Part shown: piece by piece, positions 34,665 through 43,570 of the stretch | How the letters are laid out: every line of letters starts with the position of its first letter | Numbering within the stretch: the stretch's first letter is position 1 | Assembly: GCA_013215165.1 (NCBI GenBank) | Contig: JABSRG010000025.1 | Coordinates: forward strand, 1-44,732 | Length of the DNA stretch: 44,732 nt | From: Opitutales bacterium | Lineage (GTDB): Bacteria > Verrucomicrobiota > Verrucomicrobiia > Opitutales > JABSRG01 | Direction: 5' to 3' | Position numbers and translations under genes: made by a program | The notes under the pieces: model-generated | Told to the model about the DNA's origin: nothing | What the model saw: the letters and a program-made list of their open reading frames with translations, nothing else | The model's database searches: none

Positions 34665-35099
34665 TCAGTTAATATCCTCCGCAGTAATGATTTTTAACAT
34701 ATCTGGATCATCATTTCCGACTTCTATTAGCAACGAATCAGGGATCGAGATGCTAACGCGATTTTCTGAAAATATAATCAAATAATCAGTTTCTGAATAA
34801 TGAACCGAAAGCTGTTCGACGTAATCAGTACCGTTAACCATCGAGCAACTATAGTAGGGGGAATACTCGGGAAGATAACCCTTCACTACAACTTGTTCCA
34901 AGGAGTCAGGTAACTTCCCTTCTCCCTTGGAGTAATTCAAAAGCCCGTAGTAAATTCCATCTATCTCTAATTTAGACCTATTGTAGTTCATCCACAATTG
35001 GGTCTCCCTCAGCTTATAAGCTACAGTATTATATGTTAGAGCTAGAAAAGCAGTACACAGGCAAAAAATAATGAAGTATCTTATGCTATTTCTCATCAC
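34665..35099 (-). CDS. Small membrane-anchored protein, candidate immunity protein of the RHS toxin
   Basis: The 144-residue protein has one N-terminal membrane helix (~residues 6-26, YFIIFCLCTAFLALTYNTVA) and a ~115-residue domain of unknown family (EIDGIYYGLLNYSKGEGKLPDSLEQVV...). The helix followed by an alpha segment and LPDSLEQVVVKGYLPE is loosely pseudopilin-like, an alternative reading. Its ATG overlaps the RHS stop by 4 bp, so it is translationally coupled to the toxin. That position and the membrane anchor facing the periplasm fit an immunity protein against a papain-like tip acting in the envelope. Function is inferred from position. Confidence 0.65.
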   Translation of the reverse strand: MMRNSIRYFIIFCLCTAFLALTYNTVAYKLRETQLWMNYNRSKLEIDGIYYGLLNYSKGEGKLPDSLEQVVVKGYLPEYSPYYSCSMVNGTDYVEQLSVHYSETDYLIIFSENRVSISIPDSLLIEVGNDDPDMLKIITAEDIN

Positions 35100-38000
35100 T
35101 TTGTTTCTGGAACTATAATCTCCGCTCCATTCCTAGGCCAATATTTAGTCCCTCCTCCATGAGTTATTCCCATATATGGCGAGAGTAATCCGCGGACGGT
35201 TCCACCACGAATGCCAAAATCAAATCCTGTTTGATACCCAGCGCGATCAAGGCACCTCGCAGCAATCGTTGAACAATATGCCAAACTATGATTCCCCATA
35301 CCGATTCCAGACAAGTTTACGCGACCAAAACCGCCAATTTGTTCTTTAGTTGGTGAGTTAAAGAACTCCAATACCTTATCCGTAGCCCATCCGTCGTCGA
35401 GCTTATGGTTTTGAAGCTTTATAACCACATGCCCCTGTGAAGCATCTTCAATATTATCAAAATATTTGTCAGGCCCCCGTATATCCTGAGCATAATCTAC
35501 TCTCAACATTCGACCATCTTCGAGGTCCACGCCAAGACCAACGTGACCGTAACCAGGGTAGCCTTCGGGGTCATAGAATGCATAGACATTCATATCCTCC
35601 TTCTTTTGGGTCGAAGGATTACCTGGGCTAGCCGACTCACTTATTTGCGATGAGTTTTCGGCGGACGGAGAAGTTGCGCTTGGCGAATTTCGAGAGCCAG
35701 AGCCTCTACTAGGTGAGGAAGCAAATGTAGTCCCGTCCAACTTATATACCGTGGTGAGCCCGTCATGCTTGTAATTCCGTTCCGTCTTTGGTTTCTCCTT
35801 TTCATCCGTCTCCAAACCATGTGCATCGTAGCCTCCAAATGGATTATTCACGACGTATCCATATAGATTTGCCTCACGCCAGCCAATGTGGCCTCCAGAA
35901 GTGGCTATAGGAGAAGATGTAGGCGCATTCCCCATCTTTACGGAGCTGGTCCCCCAGGAGGCGGAGGTGGCCGAGTAGCCCTTGCCGGCGCCGCGGAAGG
36001 TTTGGACGAGGGTCGTATTCTTAAACTCGCCGAAGGAAACTTGCTCGCCTTTGTGGGAGAGGCTGGTGTTGGACAGCATGGCGTCCTGAGCCTCGGATGC
36101 GGCCTTGAGGCCGCCCATGCCCGGGTGCGCCATAGAGGTCCAGCGGATGGCGCTTTGGCTGGCGGAGGCGAGCTTGGAGAGCATGGCGATGCGGCCTTGT
36201 TCGTAGAGGGGGTCTTGCGCAGTCCAGCGGCCGATGTCGGCATGGTAATGCCGGAAGCCGAAGTTGGACAGGCCGGTCTCGGGGTCGAACGGTTTGCTGG
36301 CGAAGCGAAAGGTGTTGGCCTGAGCATAGGGACCGATGGCACGGACGCGTTCGCCGAAAGGGCCGTAGGCATACATAGCCGCAGGTTCGTTGGTCTCGGC
36401 GTTGATGAGCGAGGTCACATTGCCAGAGGCGTCGGAGGTGACGATGTAATTGCCGCTGTGTTGTGCGGTGAAGTCCTCGATTTCGTAGAGGCCGGATATG
36501 CCGCCAGCAACGCCGATGGAGCCGGAGAGGTCAGGTCCCCAGGTCATCGCTTTTTTGAGGCTGCCGTTGACCGTCTCGGCGAGGATGAGGGAGCCGGAAA
36601 AGAGGTGGCGGCGTGTTTCTTGAGTGACCCAGCCAGCACCGCTGTTGGCTTTGGTCTCGACCTTTTTCTCAAAGCGTCGGCCCATGTAGTCGTATTTGAA
36701 AGACAGGCGTTTGTGCGGGTAGGTCATCCCGCTTGTATGGGTCATCTGTTTGATGCGGTTCTCGCCGTCATAGGCGTAGGTCCACATCGAGTCTCCAGTC
36801 AAATTGCCGTTTTGATCGTGACTGAAGATTTCGTTCGTTGCCGGGACTTCGCGCGACTGTGAGACCGAGACGCTGTTTCCGCCGCCGGTCAGAGTCATGT
36901 TGGCTGTGAGGCGTTTAGCAGAGCTCGCGTTGGAGGTATAGTCCCAGGCAAAGTAGGACCCGGCGGTGACATCAGGGTTTTGGTTATTGATCTTAACTGT
37001 GCCTCCTTTTGCCGTTCCAGCGAACCAATGTTCAGTGCTATTGGCGCGTGAGGTGTACTGGTTGAGCTCGTTGCTGTCGTAGGTCTGATCGTCGCCCGAG
37101 GTGTTGCCTTTACTTGTGGATATACGTGAGCCGACTGCGTCGTATTGGTAGCCGAAGGTGTGGTCGGGAAGTTTAGTGTTAGCACCTTCGGGCTCCCAGT
37201 TGCCCTGTGCCCAGGTAAGTTCGTTGCGGTTGTTATAGCCGTAGGAAACCTTTACGGGGCCATCGTAGGCATACCATGAGGCGAAGCCATCGCGCGTCTC
37301 TGCGGTGCGCCGGTTGCGTATATCGTGCTCGTAGGTGTAGCCTTCGACGAGGGCAAGCGGGACCTGTCCGCGGACGAGGGTGGTCTCGACGCGTTCGGGG
37401 ATGTTGCGATTGGAATAGTAATCTACGTCTTTGTAGTAGTGGAGTCCGTTGGCGGAAGCGCGGTCGACGACATTGATGAGGTCGCTATTGGAAAGGTATC
37501 CAAAGGTGTAGTTGCCGTTGGGTGATGTGAGGGTGTCGAGGCGTCCAGTAACGGAATCGTAGCCGTAGTCGTTGCTATGTTTCCAGGTACTGCCGTTGCC
37601 GACACGGATCCCGCTCAGTCGGCCATCGCCGTAGTAGGTGAAATCGAGACGGTTGTGGTTAGCGCCGTAGAGACTGTTCGGAAACGTCACATAATCGGGC
37701 TGGTAGTCGGATCCGGTGCGGTAGGTATGGGTGCTGGTACCGGAAGCGTCTTTGACCGTCTTGATGCCGCCGAAGCGGTGATAGGTATACTCGAGATCTG
37801 TCATCGAGCCATCTGCATAGTCTACCTTCTTGAGACGTGCCGAACGGTCGCTGCCTGAGTCGAAATACTCGTAAGTAGTCTCTCGGTTACTTTGAGGGAA
37901 GGTGCGTTTGGTAAGCTGGCCGCTTTTATTATATTCGTATTTGCGCTCTTTGCCGGCGGCGTCTTTGACCTTCTCCAGTGTGCCATCTTCGGGGTGGTAA

Positions 38001-40171
38001 TAAAAGGTCGTGGTGTCGCCAGCGGAGGCATCGATTTCGGAGGGCCAATTGTAGTGCGTGAAGTTTGTCGATGTGTCTCGATAGGTCGTTTGGGTCGATA
38101 AAAGCCCTCGGGAATCGTATTCGCGATAGACCGGATAGGGGACATGGCCCCAGACTTTAGTGAGTTGCCCACGGTTGTTATATGCGTAGCGGGATGCTAC
38201 CCAGTTACTCGCTGTAGTATAGGTGAAGCGCTTGGTTATGCGCATATTTTCATCGTAGGTATACGTTTCGCGAGCGTCTGGGTGATGGGGGAAACGTGTC
38301 TCCTCGAGTTTGAGGGAGTTGGAGGCATAACGGAGGGTAGTGTCTCCGGTCCGGTCGCTGGATTTCTTAAGGCGGCCGAGATTGTCGTAATATTTTAGCA
38401 CCTGCACTCCAGAAAAAGAGGTACTTTCAATGGGACGCCCGTATTGGCTATAGGAGTAGGCTTTTTGAGTTTGGAGGTCGTTGGTATATTCTTCGGTGAC
38501 AAGTCCATTGGCTCGGTCTATGGAGACCTTAACGGTCTGCTTGTTGCCGTTTACATCCTCGGTCTCGGTGTAGGCAGCGCGCGATGTGGAGAGTCCGGTG
38601 AGCTGCTCGCGGGTGGTGGAGTAAATGAGGAGTGTGGAATTATTGTCCTTCGGGTAGATGCCTTTTTTGGATTCGATATACCAGTCGTTGCCGATTTTTT
38701 TATAGTTGGTGGCCTGGTAGGATACTTCGTCCATGGAGTCGGTTTTGGACGCTCCATCACCATCGACATCACGTGTGATTTTCAAGAGCTCAGCGTATTG
38801 GTTGTAGCTGTAAAGGGTGTCGGGTTGGCCCTCGCGCTCTTCAATTATAACGCGGCCCTGAGTATCGTAAGTTTTCCACCAATGAGCTTCGCCTGTACCG
38901 GAGAAAGTGCCTGCGCCAAAGAAAGGGCGCCCCATGAAATCATGATCAGTAACACTCCACCAAACTGCGGAGGTTGCGGCGCTGTCTGTCGTGACGTGTG
39001 GATAGACTGATTCCCTCAAGACATAATCGTCAGTAGAGCCATCCCTTTCTTTATAGCGGTATTTGTGATACTTACCAGTCGTAGCAGTGCCTCGTGTTAC
39101 TTTTGGACGACCGTCCATATAGCTCTCCTCTATGAGGGTTGTGCCATCGGGGAATGTTGTCGTAACTTTGTCTCCGCCGTCTTCGTATGTGGTAGTGATG
39201 GTGCGTCCATATGCATCTGTGTATGAAGTGCGGCGGCTGGCTTCGTCGTAAGCCTGCGAGAGGGTGATGCCTCCTGCTGAGGCTGGGTCGCCGTCTTTGA
39301 TTGTCTTCACCTCGGTGACTCGGTTTTCCGCATCGTATTCGAATACACGTGTGGTCGGGAAAACCATGGTGTTGTCCTCGGCATCTTTGTATGGGGCAAA
39401 GTCTTCGATTTCTTTGTGGACGCGGCCAAAGGCGTCGTATTCGTAATCCATAGTGACCCCAGCCTCAGAGGTCTCGGATGTCTTGCGTCCGCCTTTGTAG
39501 GTGGCTGTGTATTCTAGGCCACTGAGTGTCGTGCGCTTGGTGAGGTTGCCCGCGCCGTCGTATTCCATCTTGGAGCGGTCGATCGTGGCGCCTTTGCCGT
39601 TTTCATAGAGATAGGTGGCTGTCTGGACGGTAAAGCCTCGGGCATCGCGAATCGTTTCTTCGATAGTCGATTTACTGGGATGCATGTATATGGCTGGAAT
39701 CGTGGTGCTGTCCCACGCCGTTTTAAGCGAACTTCCCGAGACATTGTTTTCAAAACCGTTCAATGTGAGGACGCGGAAGTGGCTGCCACTGCCCTTGGTA
39801 AAAACGCCTGTCGATGCATTATAACTCCCTTTATGATACCAGGTGACCTCCTTCCGGCCATCAGGCGTAATCGAGTAGGCGGGCAATCCTCGTAGATCAT
39901 GGCTGGGTGTGTCAGGACGGAAAAACGCTGAGTAGGATGTGACCGGTGTGCCGCCCTCTGAGGGATAATCTTTGGTCTTCGTTTCCCAGATGAGTTGGCC
40001 GCCGACGTTTATTGGAGCGTAGTCGTAATCAACCTTACCTACCAGTTTGCTGTCGTGATAAGTCAGGATGGTATTCGCGGCGTTACCACGGCCATTCCAG
40101 TTATTTGTATAGCTGTAAGTCTTTTTTAATAGGCCTGCTGAGCTGAACGTATTATCCCAACCGGAGCTGGC
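35096..40171 (-). CDS. RHS/YD-repeat protein, core and toxin tip
   Basis: About 1690 residues of the core and tip are encoded here, open upstream of the Met at 39886 to a frameshift at 40171-40174. Dozens of YD repeats (YDAFGRVHKEIED, YDSRGLLSTQTTYRD, YDYMGRRFEKKVE) form the RHS cocoon. The core ends with GFRHYHADIGRWTAQDPL, then an unusual ~115-residue insertion before NLYGYVVNNPFGGYDAHG. After it comes a linker and a tip with YGHVGLGVD (H1448, numbered from 39886) and AYCSTIAARCLDRAGY (C1538). This His-then-Cys order matches permuted papain/NlpC-P60 folds, suggesting a protease, amidase or acyltransferase toxin. The tip is more AT-rich than the core. The stop overlaps the candidate immunity gene. 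Confidence 0.85.
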   Translation of the reverse strand, partial: ASSGWDNTFSSAGLLKKTYSYTNNWNGRGNAANTILTYHDSKLVGKVDYDYAPINVGGQLIWETKTKDYPSEGGTPVTSYSAFFRPDTPSHDLRGLPAYSITPDGRKEVTWYHKGSYNASTGVFTKGSGSHFRVLTLNGFENNVSGSSLKTAWDSTTIPAIYMHPSKSTIEETIRDARGFTVQTATYLYENGKGATIDRSKMEYDGAGNLTKRTTLSGLEYTATYKGGRKTSETSEAGVTMDYEYDAFGRVHKEIEDFAPYKDAEDNTMVFPTTRVFEYDAENRVTEVKTIKDGDPASAGGITLSQAYDEASRRTSYTDAYGRTITTTYEDGGDKVTTTFPDGTTLIEESYMDGRPKVTRGTATTGKYHKYRYKERDGSTDDYVLRESVYPHVTTDSAATSAVWWSVTDHDFMGRPFFGAGTFSGTGEAHWWKTYDTQGRVIIEEREGQPDTLYSYNQYAELLKITRDVDGDGASKTDSMDEVSYQATNYKKIGNDWYIESKKGIYPKDNNSTLLIYSTTREQLTGLSTSRAAYTETEDVNGNKQTVKVSIDRANGLVTEEYTNDLQTQKAYSYSQYGRPIESTSFSGVQVLKYYDNLGRLKKSSDRTGDTTLRYASNSLKLEETRFPHHPDARETYTYDENMRITKRFTYTTASNWVASRYAYNNRGQLTKVWGHVPYPVYREYDSRGLLSTQTTYRDTSTNFTHYNWPSEIDASAGDTTTFYYHPEDGTLEKVKDAAGKERKYEYNKSGQLTKRTFPQSNRETTYEYFDSGSDRSARLKKVDYADGSMTDLEYTYHRFGGIKTVKDASGTSTHTYRTGSDYQPDYVTFPNSLYGANHNRLDFTYYGDGRLSGIRVGNGSTWKHSNDYGYDSVTGRLDTLTSPNGNYTFGYLSNSDLINVVDRASANGLHYYKDVDYYSNRNIPERVETTLVRGQVPLALVEGYTYEHDIRNRRTAETRDGFASWYAYDGPVKVSYGYNNRNELTWAQGNWEPEGANTKLPDHTFGYQYDAVGSRISTSKGNTSGDDQTYDSNELNQYTSRANSTEHWFAGTAKGGTVKINNQNPDVTAGSYFAWDYTSNASSAKRLTANMTLTGGGNSVSVSQSREVPATNEIFSHDQNGNLTGDSMWTYAYDGENRIKQMTHTSGMTYPHKRLSFKYDYMGRRFEKKVETKANSGAGWVTQETRRHLFSGSLILAETVNGSLKKAMTWGPDLSGSIGVAGGISGLYEIEDFTAQHSGNYIVTSDASGNVTSLINAETNEPAAMYAYGPFGERVRAIGPYAQANTFRFASKPFDPETGLSNFGFRHYHADIGRWTAQDPLYEQGRIAMLSKLASASQSAIRWTSMAHPGMGGLKAASEAQDAMLSNTSLSHKGEQVSFGEFKNTTLVQTFRGAGKGYSATSASWGTSSVKMGNAPTSSPIATSGGHIGWREANLYGYVVNNPFGGYDAHGLETDEKEKPKTERNYKHDGLTTVYKLDGTTFASSPSRGSGSRNSPSATSPSAENSSQISESASPGNPSTQKKEDMNVYAFYDPEGYPGYGHVGLGVDLEDGRMLRVDYAQDIRGPDKYFDNIEDASQGHVVIKLQNHKLDDGWATDKVLEFFNSPTKEQIGGFGRVNLSGIGMGNHSLAYCSTIAARCLDRAGYQTGFDFGIRGGTVRGLLSPYMGITHGGGTKYWPRNGAEIIVPETK

Positions 40172-41730
40172 CCCTGCTCATCTAAAAATGGGTGGTAGGA
40201 CTCTTTGAGTTCGCCAAAGTAAGGACTACTGAGACTTTTCTGATATTTATATCTTTCCCAGGAACCATTGAGATTGGTGCTGAGGATAGGGTTGCTGGTG
40301 GGAAGGGGGTTTATTTTACCATTTTCGAGCCTGTCGCGAGATTTTACATCGTCGTAAACGTCGTATTTAATTTCGCCGTCAATCGTGGTCCGTGTGACAC
40401 CATAATAGTCATAGAGGTTGTCCGGGAGGTCAGTGACTTTGACAGAGGTTTGCGCGGTGGTTGTAGAAGATGCCGGGGCACCCCACACGGCTCCATCCCA
40501 GTCAAAGTAGCGAACGCGGTTGGCTGGGTAACTGCCCTTTTCTTTGATGATGACTATACCCTCGTTAGGATCTCCAGCACTGTTGTCCCTAAACTCATAA
40601 AAGTGATTCGTTTCGTCGATGTGATAGAGTTCATATACTTCCGGTCCCGCGGCGGCGATCGATCCAATCGCTTGCTTAAACACGTGCATACGCATTGTGT
40701 TTGAGGCGCCGCGTGTAGTCTCCGTGCGGTAGATATCGAATACATACTCATCTTCGCCGACGTAGTTCTTTCCGTCATTGTCGTAAATGCCAGGGTGAAT
40801 ATTAGGATCGTTTCCAGGAACACCGATTTTGTAATAGTCGGTTATGAACTCGTAGACAACTTCATTACTACCCAAGTCGAATACGAATTTAAGGCCCATT
40901 TTCTGGTAATTCTCACCGTTTGGGTTCCCCCAAGTACTACTCATATTTACTACGGATGCTGTAACTGTGCCCTGAGGAATTGAACGAGTGAACGTATTTG
41001 AAGATGTCGCATTCTGAATATTTTCATAGGGATAGAAACGAATTGGCGCATTTGCCTGCCCAAAGGATTCAAAATCTACAAAATTCTCCTCGTCACCCAC
41101 ACGATGGGAATGTGTTCCTACAGCAAGAAAACCGGCGCTTTTACCATTTGGCAAAATGCCCAAACTGATCTTTAAATACTGGCTCGTAGAAATGTCATTG
41201 TAGATCTTTCCCGCCGGTATTGGATTGGAAATTATCGGGCGCAGGAAGAAGTCGATTTGAGTGGTGCCGTTGCTTACCGCAACCGTGTGCTGATCACTGA
41301 CCACTCCTGTGGACACTCTCTGAACTTCGACGTGTTTACTGGAAGTAAACTGAAAAGTCACCTCGGTAACGCCCGTCGATACGACGGTGAGTGAAAAATA
41401 TTCTGCCCTCCACGCAGGTCCTAAGAGAGACGGCGCTTTGTCACTGCTGTAGGGAAAAGGCATTACACGCCTAAAGACGTCACCCGGATGAGCGTGTGGC
41501 GATATAATGACATCAAGCTCCTCATTGGCGCCCGCGCTTCCAGTATACGTAAAGTTGGGCGAGCCGTCATTTCCTCCAAAATAGATGTCGATGTCTTGAT
41601 TGCTTCCAGATTTCCCCGTAACGAACGGCCGAATCGTTAATTGATAGGAATCGGGATGTTGGAGGTGTTCAGACGCCTGCGAATTGACGGCAATAAGGAA
41701 AATAGCAAATGAGCGTAGGAGCCTTTTCAT
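40126..41730 (-). CDS. RHS-family protein, N-terminal exported domain (frameshifted from core)
   Basis: The 534-residue product begins with a Sec signal peptide (LRSFAIFLIAVNSQAS) followed by beta-rich domains (LTIRPFVTGKSGSNQDIDIYFGGNDG; VTEVTFQFTSSKHVEVQR) and then TcdB/RHS-type N-terminal sequence (TRTTIDGEIKYDVYDDVKSRDRL). It stops shortly after FLDEQGPAPVG. Adding one G to the G4 run at 40171-40174 turns this into DEQGASSGWDNTF and joins it to the YD-repeat core, so both frames are one gene of about 2210 residues. A Sec signal, not a PAAR domain, implies export independent of type VI secretion. Confidence 0.8.
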   Translation of the reverse strand: MKRLLRSFAIFLIAVNSQASEHLQHPDSYQLTIRPFVTGKSGSNQDIDIYFGGNDGSPNFTYTGSAGANEELDVIISPHAHPGDVFRRVMPFPYSSDKAPSLLGPAWRAEYFSLTVVSTGVTEVTFQFTSSKHVEVQRVSTGVVSDQHTVAVSNGTTQIDFFLRPIISNPIPAGKIYNDISTSQYLKISLGILPNGKSAGFLAVGTHSHRVGDEENFVDFESFGQANAPIRFYPYENIQNATSSNTFTRSIPQGTVTASVVNMSSTWGNPNGENYQKMGLKFVFDLGSNEVVYEFITDYYKIGVPGNDPNIHPGIYDNDGKNYVGEDEYVFDIYRTETTRGASNTMRMHVFKQAIGSIAAAGPEVYELYHIDETNHFYEFRDNSAGDPNEGIVIIKEKGSYPANRVRYFDWDGAVWGAPASSTTTAQTSVKVTDLPDNLYDYYGVTRTTIDGEIKYDVYDDVKSRDRLENGKINPLPTSNPILSTNLNGSWERYKYQKSLSSPYFGELKESYHPFLDEQGPAPVGIIRSAQQAY

Positions 41731-41782
41731 GATCGGAAAATAGGGGGGAGATTACAACAAGCGCTGGATGATAATATAAACT

Positions 41783-42253
41783 TTAGTGTGCAATGAGCAG
41801 CAGGCCCGAATGGGTGAAGGTATTCCAACTTGTACTGCGCCATTGCGTAGAACTGTTCGAGAATTCGAGCTCCATCAGCTGGGCTTTTGCTTGGGAGAGG
41901 CTGCCGTAAAACCCACTCGCCTCCTGCTGATCTGAATAGCCATCCCAATCAGAGTCTACCATCGCTAAGAATTGTGAGCCCGTGTAAGCGCGGAATCCAG
42001 GCCGGAGCACTACACGTTGCCGTGCGGAGAATACAACTCTTGAGCCTGAATTGGCCCGAACATTGTAATTTTGGACACCGTCAGTTTTCTTTGTGCCCAA
42101 CTGGCCATTAGATCCACCCGCCTCCACAGTGTCTGCGGTTCCTGAATTATTAGGTCCGTAGGTCGAATTGGCGATGGTGACCGTATCTGCGGCGTGCACG
42201 ATACTCGAAACGCTGAGGGCGATAAGCGCTATAAATTTAATTTTGTGTGTCAT
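41783..42253 (-). CDS. Small secreted protein with coathanger-like repeats and EF-hand-like loop
   Basis: The 156-residue protein has a signal peptide (MTHKIKFIALIALSVSSIVHA). The middle (YNVRANSGSRVVFSARQRVVLRPGFRAYTGSQFLA) follows the stacked-strand pattern N-Y-x-V...V-x-F-x-A...L-x-P-G-F-x-A-x-x-G-S-x-F often annotated as a 3-coathanger stack domain. DSDWDGYSDQQE (~101-112) is a calcium-binding DxDxDGxxD loop. It lies 52 bp upstream of the RHS gene and 36 bp after a tail-fibre-like gene, so it probably belongs to the same transcript. A role in surface attachment or processing of the RHS protein is a guess. Confidence 0.65.
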   Translation of the reverse strand: MTHKIKFIALIALSVSSIVHAADTVTIANSTYGPNNSGTADTVEAGGSNGQLGTKKTDGVQNYNVRANSGSRVVFSARQRVVLRPGFRAYTGSQFLAMVDSDWDGYSDQQEASGFYGSLSQAKAQLMELEFSNSSTQWRSTSWNTFTHSGLLLIAH

Positions 42254-42289
42254 AGGTCTTGAGTTTTGAAATTATCTAGAGTCGGCAGA

Positions 42290-43417
42290 TCAATTTTCTA
42301 GGGCTTTGAGTCGTACAAAAATATCCATGAGGTCTGCGGCTTGTTCCTTGTTTCTGAGGCGTTCGGCTTCGAGCTGCTTTTCCTTTTCGATTAGGTGGAG
42401 GGTGAGCTCTTCGATTTTGGCCATTTGTAGGGTGACGAGTTCGGAGAGTTTGGCGCCGTTTTGCTCGATCTCGGTGGCGGAGGGGATACCGGGGAGGTGG
42501 CCGCGGGCGGTGATGTGGGCTTCGACTTCGGCGAGGGGGGCGAGGCGGTACTCGTCTTTGAAAACGTAGTCGGACCAGCCGGACTCGACGATGACTTCCT
42601 TGGCGCGGATGGTGCCGTTGACCGCTAGTTTCTCGGTCGGGTTGGTTGTGCCGATGCCGACCTCACCCGAATCTCCTTCGATAAATAACAGATTTTTTGA
42701 AGTATTGTTATCTGTGCGTTCCGAAGTGAATGAAAAGTCTCCATGTCGGTTGTTATCTTTCGTGTGAAAGGTTAGAACGTTACCGGAGTCAACGTAGGTT
42801 CTATTCAATTGTAATGCTCCTCCCAGCATGTGGATGTTACCATTTACATCGAGTTTTGCGCTTGGACTGGCTGTTCCAATACCGACCTCACCCGAATCTC
42901 CTTCGATGAACAACAGATTCTTTGAAGTATTGTTATCTGTGCGTTCTGAAGTGAATGAAAAGTCTCCATGCCGGTTGTTATCTTTCGTGTGAAAGGTCAG
43001 AACGTTTCCGGAATCAACGTAGGTTCTATTGAATTGTAATGCTCCTCCCAGCATGTGGATGTCACCATTTACATCGAGTTTTGCGCTTGGATTTGATGTG
43101 CCGATGCCGACGTTGCCATCATACGAGAGTCGAAGAACATTGATGTAATTGCCATTCTCCTGAGTTCTGAACTGCATTCCAATATCACTCACACCCGAGT
43201 TGTCTCGAGCCTGTAAATATGCCGTTCCGTCGTTCCCTATCCCCTCATTAGCAAAAATCTTAACATTGCCCCTTAGATAAGATGCTCCGTTTACGTGCAG
43301 TTTTTCCTGTGGCGATGTCGTCCCGATGCCGACGTTTCCTAAACTCGGGAATGTGTTGTTCGCTTGAGCAATGCATACTGAGCAAAACAGGAGGAGGTAT
43401 CTGATAAGATTTTTCAT
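42290..43417 (-). CDS. Tail-fibre-like secreted protein 1
   Basis: The 375-residue protein has a signal peptide (LLLFCSVCIAQA), then repeated VGIGTTSPQEKLHVNG-type strand-turn units, including a 75-residue tandem duplication (GDIHMLGGALQFNRTYVDSG... repeated). It ends with a conserved block IRAKEVIVESGWSDYVF...LPGIPSATEIEQNGAKLSELVTLQ and a coiled coil (~330-370, IEKEKQLEAERLRN). The same C-terminal architecture is common in predicted surface proteins of Bacteroidota and Verrucomicrobiota and resembles trimeric phage fibres. No other phage genes are nearby. It lies 36 bp upstream of the coathanger-like gene, within the RHS-linked array. Confidence 0.75.
   Translation of the reverse strand: MKNLIRYLLLFCSVCIAQANNTFPSLGNVGIGTTSPQEKLHVNGASYLRGNVKIFANEGIGNDGTAYLQARDNSGVSDIGMQFRTQENGNYINVLRLSYDGNVGIGTSNPSAKLDVNGDIHMLGGALQFNRTYVDSGNVLTFHTKDNNRHGDFSFTSERTDNNTSKNLLFIEGDSGEVGIGTASPSAKLDVNGNIHMLGGALQLNRTYVDSGNVLTFHTKDNNRHGDFSFTSERTDNNTSKNLLFIEGDSGEVGIGTTNPTEKLAVNGTIRAKEVIVESGWSDYVFKDEYRLAPLAEVEAHITARGHLPGIPSATEIEQNGAKLSELVTLQMAKIEELTLHLIEKEKQLEAERLRNKEQAADLMDIFVRLKALEN
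42661..43110. repeat. 225 bp tandem duplication inside tail-fibre-like protein 1
   Basis: Bases 42661-42885 and 42886-43110 are near-identical in-frame copies of 75 codons (the IHMLGGALQ...FIEGDSGEVGIGT unit). Differences are mostly silent, so the duplication is fairly recent and copy number may vary between strains. Confidence 0.75.
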
Positions 43418-43570
43418 TGGTAGGAATTTATGACTCGCGCAAAGGTGTTTGGAGGAATGGAGAGTGAAATTAGTATCGGCGATTTCGGGTGCCCAGCTGG
43501 GGCTCGGCGGTCCCGGGAAGGAAGAGTGTTTTCGCCGCGGAAGGCGCGGAATATTGGGTTTGGTGTGCGG
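43418..43570. repeat. Intergenic REP-like hairpin
   Basis: GCCCAGC-TGGG-GCTCGGC at 43491-43508 matches the hairpin at 30607-30624 with one changed base, and the bases just after it (GGTCCCGGGA) also resemble that copy. It lies between the two tail-fibre-like genes and could separate their transcripts. Confidence 0.6.

Noticed and set aside
35888-36862. Long plus-strand frame of 324 codons opposite the RHS core, glycine/valine/alanine-rich
   Set aside because: It is the antisense shadow of GC-rich YD-repeat coding sequence, has no recognisable domain and would overlap a clearly real gene completely.
35096-41730. Type VI secretion RHS effector
   Set aside because: No PAAR domain or T6SS gene is seen and the protein starts with a Sec signal peptide, so a T6SS effector reading is not supported.
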